This document shows, one piece after another, positions 24,732 through 33,400 of a stretch of DNA of 35,888 bases; position 1 is the stretch's first letter, and each line of letters opens with the position of its first letter. The stretch spans positions 1 through 35,888 of the forward strand of contig JACCWH010000167.1 of the NCBI GenBank assembly GCA_013697735.1, given 5' to 3'. The notes beneath the pieces were generated by a model, which was given only the letters and a program-made list of their open reading frames with translations, did no database searches and was not told the origin of the DNA. Origin of the DNA: Trueperaceae bacterium. GTDB lineage: Bacteria > Deinococcota > Deinococci > Deinococcales > Trueperaceae. The translations under genes were made by a program, and so were the position numbers.

Positions 24732-25895
24732 ATGCCGCCCTCCTCAGCCGACGCACCGGCGCCCAGCGGGCGCGGAGCGGCTCCCACGCTTCGGACCGTA
24801 GCGCTGCGCAAGCGCTATGGCGACGTCCGCGCCGTCGACGACGTCTCGCTCGCGGTCGACGCGGGGCGCGTCGTCGCCGTCGTGGGCCCCAGCGGCTGCG
24901 GCAAGAGCACGCTCCTGCGCTCGATCGCCGGGCTGGAGATCCCGGACGGCGGGACGGTCGAGGTCGACGGCCGCGACGTCACCCGACTGCCCGCGCACCG
25001 CCGCGACATCGGCATGGTCTTCCAAGACCACGCGCTCTTCCCGCATCTCGACGTGACGCGCAACGTCGGTTTCGGCCTCGTGGAGGCGAAGTGGGGGAAA
25101 GCGGACGCGGCGGGTCGCATTCGCGAACTGCTCGAAGCGTTCGGACTCGCCGACCTGTCGCGGCGGCGGGTGGACGCGCTCTCGGGTGGCGAGCGACAGC
25201 GTGTGGCACTCGCTCGGGCGCTCGCGCCGCGGCCGAGCGTCCTCTTGCTCGACGAGCCGCTCGCGAGTCTCGATCGCGCGCTGCGTGAACGGCTCGCTGC
25301 CGACCTGGCGCGCACCCTCCACGCCCCCGGGTTCGCGTCGGTCTTCGTGACGCACGATCAGGACGAAGCCCGCACGGTCGGTGACGACCTGATCGTGATG
25401 CGTGCGGGGCGTATCGCGCAGGCGGGGGCGGCGGACGCGGTCGTGGCGAGACCGACGGACGCCTGGGTGGCGCGCTTCCTCGGCCATCGCAACGTCTACC
25501 AGGGGGAGATCGCCCGCCGCCTCCCGGAGGGGGGCGGCGGCGCCGTGCTCCTGCGCGACGAGCTCGTGCGACTCACGAGCATCGGCGCCGCAGCAGCACC
25601 GGGGGGCGACGTCACCGCCGCCGTCGTCCGGCGGGTCGAGCATGGCCGCCACGGCGTCGGCGTGGAGGCTTGGCTCGTCGACGAGGGCGTCTCGGTCTGG
25701 TGGCGCGGCGCGCTGCGCGAACTCGGCGCGCTACCGTGCGTCGGCGACGACGTCGCGCTACACGTCCCTCGGGAGGCGTGGCTCGCGCTGGCGCCCGACG
25801 GCGGCGCGCCCGCCGAGGGCACGTCCGCGCCGAGCCCGCCGGAGGTGGATTCGTCATCGCGACGGCGCCGCGCCGAGCACGAGGGGCCGACGTGA
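24732..25895 (+). CDS. thiQ: Thiamine ABC transporter ATP-binding protein
   Basis: The 387-aa cytoplasmic ATPase should energise thiamine uptake with ThiP. Walker A is GPSGCGKST (52-60), Q-loop VFQDHALFPHLDV (about 96-108), signature LSGGERQRVALARAL (150-164), Walker B LLLDEPLASLD (171-181), and switch His in FVTHDQDEA (about 205). After the ATPase about 140 residues follow that could hold a TOBE-like regulatory domain (GRIAQAGAADAVVARPTDAWVARFLGHRNVYQGEI onward). It is much longer than E. coli ThiQ (about 230 aa) and more like CysA/PotA-type subunits, so another small substrate is not excluded. Its stop overlaps the next gene's GTG (GTGA, 25892-25895). Confidence 0.87.
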   Translation: MPPSSADAPAPSGRGAAPTLRTVALRKRYGDVRAVDDVSLAVDAGRVVAVVGPSGCGKSTLLRSIAGLEIPDGGTVEVDGRDVTRLPAHRRDIGMVFQDHALFPHLDVTRNVGFGLVEAKWGKADAAGRIRELLEAFGLADLSRRRVDALSGGERQRVALARALAPRPSVLLLDEPLASLDRALRERLAADLARTLHAPGFASVFVTHDQDEARTVGDDLIVMRAGRIAQAGAADAVVARPTDAWVARFLGHRNVYQGEIARRLPEGGGGAVLLRDELVRLTSIGAAAAPGGDVTAAVVRRVEHGRHGVGVEAWLVDEGVSVWWRGALRELGALPCVGDDVALHVPREAWLALAPDGGAPAEGTSAPSPPEVDSSSRRRRAEHEGPT

Positions 25896-26875
25896 TCGCC
25901 GTCGTCCTCGCTGCGGGCCGAGTCGTGGCCACCTCCGCACTTCGGCAGCGCGTCGCGCAGGCCGACGTGGTGGTCGCCGCCGACGGTGGTGCCCGCCACG
26001 CCCGCGTGCTCGGTCTCCGCCCCGACGTCGTGGTCGGCGACTTCGACTCGGTCGACCCCGGCACCCTCCGCCGACTCGAGGGCGTGGAGCTCCAGCATCA
26101 CCCGCGCGACAAGGACCGTCTCGACCTCGAAGTCGCACTCGACGAGGCGATCGCGCGTGGAGGGCGCACGCTGGTGCTGGTGGGCGTATTCGGCGGGCGG
26201 ATCGACCACCAGCTCGCCGCGCTGCGCATCGGCGAAGGGCGACACGCCGACGGGTACGAGGTCGAGTTGCACGGTGGCGACGCGGTCGCGCTGCCCGTGC
26301 GGGCGGGGCAGACACGCGCGCTCGATCTGCCCGCCGGCGTCACCTGCAGCGTCCTCGCGAGCCAGCCGGGCACGAGGCTGACGCTGTCGGGCCTCCGGTT
26401 CCCACTCGAGGGGGGGGCGATCGAGCCCGATGTGGGGCTCGGTATCTCGAACGAGTCGTCGGGCGGGGAGGTGCGAGTCACGGTCCATGCGGGCGGCGCC
26501 CTGCTCGTGGTGCCCGAGCTCCCTGACGTCGACGCCGCGGACGTGATCTGGGGGCCGCACGAGCCGCGCATCGACGCCGGACTGCGCGCACTCGATCCCG
26601 TGCTGGGCGACCTCGTGCGGCGCGTCGCCTACGACGAGGTCTTCTCGAGCGGCACGCTCGATCTGCGCACGCGCGAGCTGCTGGCGCTCGCCCACCTCGT
26701 CTCCCTCGGCGCGGATGGCGAACTGCGAACGCACCTCCACGGCGCCCTGCGCGCGGGCGCCACCCCCGAGGAGCTGCGGTCGCTGCTGGCGCACGCAGCG
26801 ATGTACGTCGGCTTCCCACGCGCGGTCGCCGCCGCGAAGGTGCTGCGCGACGTGCTCGGTGATGCGGGGGGGTAG
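25892..26875 (+). CDS. Thiamine pyrophosphokinase fused to a carboxymuconolactone-decarboxylase-like domain
   Basis: The 327-aa protein has two parts. Residues 1-210 are a thiamine pyrophosphokinase (thiamine + ATP to TPP + AMP): AADGGARHARVLG, VVGDFDSVDPGTLR (48-61), DKDRLDLEVALDEA (73-86), GVFGGRIDHQLAAL (98-111) and ISNES (185-189) are all family motifs. Residues about 222-325 match the carboxymuconolactone decarboxylase fold: GTLDLRTRELLALAHLVSLG, ELRTHLHGALRAGATPEELR and HAAMYVGFPRAVAAAKVLRD. This part lacks the CxxC of AhpD peroxidases. A single-domain enzyme would be about 210 aa. The GTG at 25892 overlaps the thiQ stop, so the kinase that traps imported thiamine is coupled to its importer. 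No frameshift or stop separates the domains. Confidence 0.88.
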   Translation: MIAVVLAAGRVVATSALRQRVAQADVVVAADGGARHARVLGLRPDVVVGDFDSVDPGTLRRLEGVELQHHPRDKDRLDLEVALDEAIARGGRTLVLVGVFGGRIDHQLAALRIGEGRHADGYEVELHGGDAVALPVRAGQTRALDLPAGVTCSVLASQPGTRLTLSGLRFPLEGGAIEPDVGLGISNESSGGEVRVTVHAGGALLVVPELPDVDAADVIWGPHEPRIDAGLRALDPVLGDLVRRVAYDEVFSSGTLDLRTRELLALAHLVSLGADGELRTHLHGALRAGATPEELRSLLAHAAMYVGFPRAVAAAKVLRDVLGDAGG

Positions 26876-26898
26876 GGAGGCGGCGAGCGGGGCGCAAC

Positions 26899-27825
26899 TC
26901 ACGTGAACCCCCAACCGAGCTCGTCGGTCGGGTCGATCAGGAGGATCGAGGTCGCCGTGACGTGCGCGCGGCCCGTGATGATCGGCCACACGCTGTCCCC
27001 TTCGGCCCGGTCGATCACGGCCTCGAAGCGGCTTCCGATCACACTCTCCTGGACCCACGTCCGCCCGGGCGTCAGCTTCCCGTCGGCGTACAGGCACGCG
27101 AGCGTTGCGCTGGTTCCCGTTCCGCACGGCGAGCGGTCGTAGGCGTCGCCGGGGCAGAGCACGAACGTACGCGCGTCGGCGGTGGGCGTCGGGCCGACGA
27201 ACTCGATGTGGTCGATCACCCCGCCGTCGTCGCCGGTGACGCCGCTACGCTCGAGCGCCGAGCGGATCGCGCTCGCTTCGGCCGTCAGCCGAGCGACGTT
27301 CGCGCGTTCGAGGTCGTCGCGCGCGCCGTGCACCAGGAAGAACCAGTTACCGCCCCAGGCGACGTCTCCGCGCACGCGCCCGAAGCCGGGGACGTCGACC
27401 TCCACGTCCGCGAGGTGGCGCCGGCTGGCGACGTTGCGCACCCCCACGCGTCCGTCGTGGTGGAGCTCCGCCTCGACGATGCCGACCGGCGTCTCGACGA
27501 GGTGCCGACCAGGGAGGGCGCGGCCGAGGTAGCGCAGCGTCTCCAGGAGGCCGATCGTGCCGTGCCCGCACATCCCGAGGGTGCCGACGTTGTTGAAGAA
27601 GATGACCGCGGCGAGCGCGCTCGGGTCGTCGGGCGCGAGCAGGAGGGCGCCGACCATCGCGTCGTGCCCGCGCGGCTCGCAGACCACGGCCGCTCGCCAG
27701 CGTTCATGGTCTCGTTCGAAACGTGTGCGGCGCTCCGCGAGCGACCCGATCCCGAGGTCGGGCCCCCCCTCGATCACGACGCGCGTCGGTTCGCCCCCCG
27801 TGTGGGAGTCGACCGTGCGGATCAC
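26899..27825 (-). CDS. 4-hydroxyproline 2-epimerase / proline racemase family
   Basis: The 308-aa cytosolic, cofactor-free epimerase has both catalytic thiols: Cys86 in [16 protein letters not shown] and Cys234 in [15 protein letters not shown]. The Cys/Cys pair fits true epimerases rather than the Thr-containing dehydratases of the family. The neighbouring FAD amino-acid dehydrogenase points to trans-4-hydroxy-L-proline to cis-4-hydroxy-D-proline rather than proline racemisation. The GTG start at 27825 overlaps the upstream dehydrogenase stop (GTGA). It ends 23 bp from the convergent kinase-fusion stop. Confidence 0.88.
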   Translation of the reverse strand: MIRTVDSHTGGEPTRVVIEGGPDLGIGSLAERRTRFERDHERWRAAVVCEPRGHDAMVGALLLAPDDPSALAAVIFFNNVGTLGMCGHGTIGLLETLRYLGRALPGRHLVETPVGIVEAELHHDGRVGVRNVASRRHLADVEVDVPGFGRVRGDVAWGGNWFFLVHGARDDLERANVARLTAEASAIRSALERSGVTGDDGGVIDHIEFVGPTPTADARTFVLCPGDAYDRSPCGTGTSATLACLYADGKLTPGRTWVQESVIGSRFEAVIDRAEGDSVWPIITGRAHVTATSILLIDPTDELGWGFT

Positions 27826-29105
27826 GCTCGTCCCCGGCCGGCGAAGCGCTCCGGGCGCAGGAGCGGCGAGGCGGCGCCCGCGACCTGCGACGTGCCGTCG
27901 AGCACCAGGTCAGCCACGATCGCTCCCGTCACGGGCCCGAGACTGAACCCCATCATGCCGTGGCCCGTCGCGACCACCACACCGTCCAGGCGTTCGAGGC
28001 GTCCGAGGTAGGGCATGCCGTCGGGCGAGACGGGCCGCGCCCCCGTCCATACGGGCAGGGTGGCCAGGTCGTCGGAACGGAATGCCGGCAGGTAGCGCTC
28101 CACGGAACGCGTGATGCCGCGCACGCGTGCGTGGTCGACCGGGCGGTCGACGTGGGTGATCTCCATCGTGCCCCCGAGGCGCACCCCCTCGGCGAGCGGC
28201 GTGACTGCGACGCGCGCCTCGGCGAGCAGCGCCGGCATCGCCGGTCGCTCCGGCGGGTCGACCGCGGTGACGCTGTACCCCCGGCCCGGTTGCATCGGTA
28301 GGCGCGCGCCGACGTCGCTGCCGAGCGCACTCGAGGCGACACCGGCGGCGATCACCACCGTCGACGCGGTGACGACCTCACCCTCGAGGCGCACACCGGA
28401 GACGCGTCCCGCAGAGCGCTCGAGGCCCGTGACGACGCGCCCCCAGCGGAACTCGACACCCGCCCCCACGAGATACGCCTGGAGCGCAACCATGAGCGAC
28501 CGCGGCGACGCGTGCGCGTCGTCGAGGTAGTGCACGCCGCCGGCTACGTCGAGCGTGAGGCCGGGCATGCGCGCGCGCACCCCGGCGGCGTCGAGCACCT
28601 CCGCTCGGAGGCCGAGCGTGCGCGCGCGCTCGGCGGTCACCTCCTCGTCTCGCAACGCCGCGAGCGACGCACAGAGGATCATCACGCCACGCTCTTCCAC
28701 GGGCGGAGCACCCGGGAGCCGCGCCGCCACCTCGAGATGGAGGGCGCGGCTCGCGAGGTGGAGGTCGCGCAGGACGGGACCGGCGAGCTCGACGTGGCGA
28801 GGCGTGGCCGAGCGCATGAACCGCCACCCCCAGCGCACCAGTTCGAGGTCGAGTCGGGGCTGCACGAAGAACGGACTGTCGCGTTGCGCCATCCAGCGCA
28901 GACCCTGACCCAGCACGCCTGGGGCGGCCAGCGGCACCACGTGGCTCGGCACGATGAGCCCGGCGTTCCCGAACGACGCGCCATCGCGCGTAGCTCCGCC
29001 GCGATCGATCACCGTGACGGCTGCGCCGCGGCGCACGAGCGCCTCCGCGGAGCAGAGGCCTATGATGCCGGCGCCGACCACGACGACACGCTGAGAGGAC
29101 GGCAC
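27822..29105 (-). CDS. FAD-dependent D-amino-acid (hydroxyproline) dehydrogenase
   Basis: The 427-aa DadA/glycine-oxidase-family flavoprotein opens with the dinucleotide-binding [21 protein letters not shown] (residues about 7-27) and an acidic-type end of strand 2 (VTVIDRGG). It continues with [22 protein letters not shown], typical of DadA-like enzymes. Near the C-terminus, [29 protein letters not shown] closes the FAD site. Paired with the epimerase it would oxidise cis-4-hydroxy-D-proline to a pyrroline carboxylate. The GTG start at 29105 is preferred because a GAGGA SD lies about 8 nt upstream and the fold starts right after it; an ATG a few codons upstream is out of frame. Confidence 0.87.
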   Translation of the reverse strand: MPSSQRVVVVGAGIIGLCSAEALVRRGAAVTVIDRGGATRDGASFGNAGLIVPSHVVPLAAPGVLGQGLRWMAQRDSPFFVQPRLDLELVRWGWRFMRSATPRHVELAGPVLRDLHLASRALHLEVAARLPGAPPVEERGVMILCASLAALRDEEVTAERARTLGLRAEVLDAAGVRARMPGLTLDVAGGVHYLDDAHASPRSLMVALQAYLVGAGVEFRWGRVVTGLERSAGRVSGVRLEGEVVTASTVVIAAGVASSALGSDVGARLPMQPGRGYSVTAVDPPERPAMPALLAEARVAVTPLAEGVRLGGTMEITHVDRPVDHARVRGITRSVERYLPAFRSDDLATLPVWTGARPVSPDGMPYLGRLERLDGVVVATGHGMMGFSLGPVTGAIVADLVLDGTSQVAGAASPLLRPERFAGRGRA

Positions 29106-29208
29106 CCCTTCATCCTCGCATTCGAAGCGGTCGGCGGCGCGGCGCCGGGGGCTCCGCAGGGGCATTCCCGCCACCTCGAGTGACCCGTCGTGGTCTGATG
29201 GCGGCATC

Positions 29209-30423
29209 ATGACGGACGGAGAACGGCCCTACGGGTTCGCGACCCGCGCCGTGCACGCGGGTCAGGTCACTGACCCGAGCACCGGCGCGCATGCCACCGC
29301 CATCCACCAGACCTCGACGTTCGTACTCGGTGACGTCGCGCGCGGCGCTCGCCTCTTCGCAGGTGACGAGGCCGGCTACGTCTACAGCCGCATCGGGAAT
29401 CCCACCGTGCGCGCCTTCGAGGAGAAGCTCGCCGCGCTCGAGGGTGCGGACGAGGCCGTCGCCTTCGCGAGCGGCATGGGAGCGATCGCCGCACTCTGCT
29501 TCAGCACGCTGCGCAGCGGCGACGAGATCCTCTTCCTCGGCCCGCTCTATGGCGGGACACGTGGGCTCTTCCACGACCTGCTGGGGCGCTTCGGGGTGCG
29601 CGCCCGGCGCGTCGACGACCACGAACTCGCCTCGGCGGTCTCGCCGAGCACGCGCATGATCTACGTGGAGACGCCGACCAATCCGACGCTCCAGATCCAC
29701 GACCTCCGGCTCGTGTCGGAGGTCGCGCGCACGCACGGTGTATTGAGCGTGGTCGACGGTACCTTTGCGACGCCGTACCTCACGCGGCCGCTCGAGCACG
29801 GCATCGACGTGGTGATCCACTCGGCGACGAAGTACCTCGGGGGCCATGGCGATGCACTCGGCGGAGTGGTGCTCGGGCGCAAGGAGCTGATGGACGAGAT
29901 CAGGCTCGAGGGACTGCGACACGCGGGTGCCGCGCTGTCGCCGACGGTCGCCTCGTTGCTGCTGCGTGGGGTTCGCACGCTCCACCTGCGCATGCGCGCG
30001 CACTGCGACAATGCGCGCGCGGTCGCCGATGCGTCGCTCGGCCACCCGGCCTTGCGCGCCGTCCACTACCCTGGTCACGCCCAGCATCCCGGTCACGCAG
30101 TGGCGTCACGCCAGATGAACGATTTCGGCGGCATGGTGACGCTCGAGTTCACGGGTGGGCGCGCGATGGCAGCCGCCTTCCTCGAATCGCTCACCCTCTT
30201 CGACCACGCCGTATCGCTCGGCGACGTGAGCTCCCTCGCCTGCCACCCTGCCTCGACCACGCATCAGCTGGTCGACGAGCCACTCCGGCTCGCCGACGGT
30301 GTGACGGAGGGTCTCGTGCGCTTGTCGGTCGGTGTCGAGGACGCGCACGACCTGGTGCGTGACGTGCTCCAGGCGCTCGCCGTCGCCGCGCGGAAGGTGG
30401 AACGCGCGCCCGCCGACCACTGA
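29209..30423 (+). CDS. Cys/Met metabolism PLP-dependent enzyme (methionine gamma-lyase-like)
   Basis: The 404-aa enzyme belongs to the gamma-family of PLP enzymes. The cofactor lysine is Lys208 in HSATKYLGGHGDALGG, the PLP-ring Asp is D183 in VVDGTFATPYL, and the phosphate-binding Tyr/Arg from the partner subunit are in YVYSRIGNPTVRAFEEKLA (Y59, R61). Overall it reads most like bacterial methionine gamma-lyases. However, the Cys that marks Pseudomonas methionine gamma-lyase (YGCT) is Gly116 here (LYGGTRGL), so cystathionine gamma-synthase/lyase or O-acetylhomoserine sulfhydrylase remain possible. The ATG at 29209 has no clear SD. It is divergent from the dehydrogenase with 103 bp between, in which I see no convincing promoter. 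Confidence 0.85.
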   Translation: MTDGERPYGFATRAVHAGQVTDPSTGAHATAIHQTSTFVLGDVARGARLFAGDEAGYVYSRIGNPTVRAFEEKLAALEGADEAVAFASGMGAIAALCFSTLRSGDEILFLGPLYGGTRGLFHDLLGRFGVRARRVDDHELASAVSPSTRMIYVETPTNPTLQIHDLRLVSEVARTHGVLSVVDGTFATPYLTRPLEHGIDVVIHSATKYLGGHGDALGGVVLGRKELMDEIRLEGLRHAGAALSPTVASLLLRGVRTLHLRMRAHCDNARAVADASLGHPALRAVHYPGHAQHPGHAVASRQMNDFGGMVTLEFTGGRAMAAAFLESLTLFDHAVSLGDVSSLACHPASTTHQLVDEPLRLADGVTEGLVRLSVGVEDAHDLVRDVLQALAVAARKVERAPADH

Positions 30424-30440
30424 GGGACCGACCGCGTCGT

Positions 30441-33400
30441 TCAGCGCCCCTGCGGAACGGCGGGCTCGAGCACGACGCTGGTGGCGGTGTCGGGCCGAAT
30501 CCGGACCTCCTCGACGAGGATCTCGGGCGTGGCGTCGACCCGTACGCGGTACGCGCCCGTAGGGACCGAGATCGCTTCGCCATCGAGGACACCGCGCGCG
30601 ATCACCGCTCCATCGACGTCGAGCACCTCGTACCCGACCTCACGCACGAGCGCCTCGAGCAGCACGCCCCGCAAGCCGTCACGGCTCGTGGCGTCGAACG
30701 CGCGGCCTCCGCCGAGTTCGGCCCACGCCGAGAACCTCGCAGCGGCAGCGGCACTATCGGCGGCGTCGAGATCGAAGGCGATGATCGAGAGTTGCACGTC
30801 GATACCGCGCTCCTTGAGGGCGCGGATCTCGGCTTCGGGGTCGCCACCACACGACTCCTCGCCGTCGGTGATGAGGATGACGGTCTTCGGACCCGACGCG
30901 AGCGCGAGGTCGTCGGCCACCATCGCGATCGACGCCGCTAGGGGCGTGCCGGAGAGGAGCTTCGCGTCGATCGACGCGATCGCGGTTCTCGCCACCGCGC
31001 GGTCGAGCGGCCCGAGGGGGAGCTCGAGTCGGGTGTCGCACGACGTCGGCAGCACGTGACCGTAGGCACGGAGCGCGAACGGGGTGCCCGGTTCGATCAC
31101 GGTCTCGACCAGCTCGGTGAGCACCTCGCGCGCTACCAGCAATCGCGACGCGCTCCCGTCCGGGAGCAATTTACCCATGCTCCCGGAGGCGTCGAAGATG
31201 ACCACGAGCGCCGGCGCTCCACCGTCGTCGGGTGCGCCTTCGGGGAGCCGACGAACGCTCAGCGAGCCCGGACCGGGGGGCGCGACGCTCGCGCTGCGGA
31301 GTGCCACGGCGACCGTCTTCGGTTGCCGAAGCAGGCAGGAGACGCGGGCGAAGCCGACCTCGAGGTCGCCGATCGTGCGCGAGTAGTCGTAGAAGCCTCC
31401 CACGGCCCAGCTCTGCATTCGGTCCTGGGTGTCGTCTGAGCCCGCCGTGCTCGTCTCGAAGGTGAAGACGCGCGGCCGCACCTCGTCGAGCCCGCGCCAG
31501 AGTTCCAAGGTGGCGTCGGGTGAGGCGCCGCTCTCCGCATCGGTGACGAAGAGGATCGCCTTCGTCCCCTCACGATCGGCGAGCTGCTCGATCGCGAACG
31601 CGAAGTTCGGCTCCGCCGCACTCGACGACGCGCTCCGGTCGTACGTCGTGAGCTCGGCGAGCAGCGTGGTCGGGTCGCCCGTCCACCGCTCCATGATGAA
31701 GGCCGGTCGGTCCTCGAACGCCAGCAGCTGGACCTGCTCGCGATCGCTCGATACGTCGCGCGCGAAGCCGACGACCGTCTGGTACGTCGCCTCGATGTAG
31801 GGTCCCATGCTGCCCGAGTTGTCCCACGCGAAGATCACGGAGCGCTGCGGCTCCCATGCGCGCAGGTAGTAGCGTCCCGGCTCGACGTAGGCCTCGATCG
31901 TGATGCGCTCGGCCGCGATCGTCGTGTCGGCGTCCACGGGGTCGCCCGCCTCGTCGACGAGCTCGTAGGCGTAGGCGATCACGGGGTCGCCGGCGAGCTC
32001 GAGCCGGAGGTGGTTGTCGGTCGTCGGGACGTCGATCCGGTACCACGCCTCGTACTCACCGACGAGCACGCGTCCGACGGCGTCGTCGCCCGACGTGAGG
32101 ACGCGGGCGGTGGCTCGCGAGGCGTGTGGCTCGGCTGCGACGTCGGCGCGCGGGCTCGGTGGCTGCCGCCACTCCAACGCGGCGTCGCGAGCATAGTGGC
32201 CCCACTCGCCGAGGATCGAGCGGTACTCGGGCCCCGCCGGGTGCTCGAACACCCGAACGGCGGCCGGGTACTCGATCGTCGCCCGCGGCTCGAACCCCGA
32301 CGCCGTGAAGCGGACGAAGCGCGCCCACGTCGGGTCGTCGAAACGCCAGGTCGGCTGCTCGTGTGGCCTCCACGTCCCGAGCGACGTGAAGGGCCCGAGC
32401 GCGTCGCCAGTGCTCACGGCGACCTCCACCGCGCCCATGCGCCGCTCCGCGTCGGACTCCGGATGCGTCACCCACTCGAGCGAATCGACGAGGGCGGCGC
32501 GATCGTGATGGAAGCCGAGCACGAATGTCGCCTCCTCCTGGCCCGGCTCGAGGCGCGTGGAGATGGGGCGGTTCCCCGGCTCGTCCGTCAGCGCGTAGAG
32601 GTGCACGTGGGGATCGGCGCGCGTGACGTACCCACCCACGGCGCGTCGCGCGATGTCCACACGCTCGCCCAGGGGTCGGGACGTCGGTTCTGCGATCACC
32701 TTGAACTGCCCGAGATACACGACGCCGCTCGGATCACCGTCTTGTCGAGAGAGCAGCTCCAGTCGGACGAACCTCGCCGGTACCCCCGCCGCGAACACGA
32801 ACGCCTGCTCGCTGGCGATGCTCCGCATCCGACCCTCGTGCGCCGGCGTGAAGACCCGTCCGTCGATCGACGTCGACACCCGGAAGTCGGCGAGCTTCCC
32901 GTCGACCGGGCCGGCACCCAGCGGGTGTAGGAGCACACCGAGCACGCGGGGGGCATCGGCCCCGGCGAGCCTGACGGTGGTGGACTCGCCCCGCTCGGTG
33001 TTGAAGCCGTCCCCCGGCGGGGTGAGGCCGTCGTAGAGGAGCAACTCGCGGCGAACGTCCGTGAGCGGCTCCGATCCGAACGCCATCCAGGCGACGTTGA
33101 GCCCGCCGAGCAGCGGCTCCGGCAGGGGCCAGATCTGGGCCGGATCGACCGCCGGCACGCCACAGACGGCGGCGAGTTCGATCACGGCGCTCACCACGCC
33201 GCCGTCGACGGAGCGCGCCCCCACGCTCACGTGGACGCTCAGGTCGTCGCGCGCGATCGGCATCACCGTGACGCGCGCACCGACGCTGCGCGACTCCCCC
33301 GCCGCGAGCGTCACACGCGTGTCGTCGAGTTCGACGATCCAGCCATGATCGCTCACGTGCGACTCGAGGTCGAGCGTCACCCCCTCGGCGCCCTCGTTGC

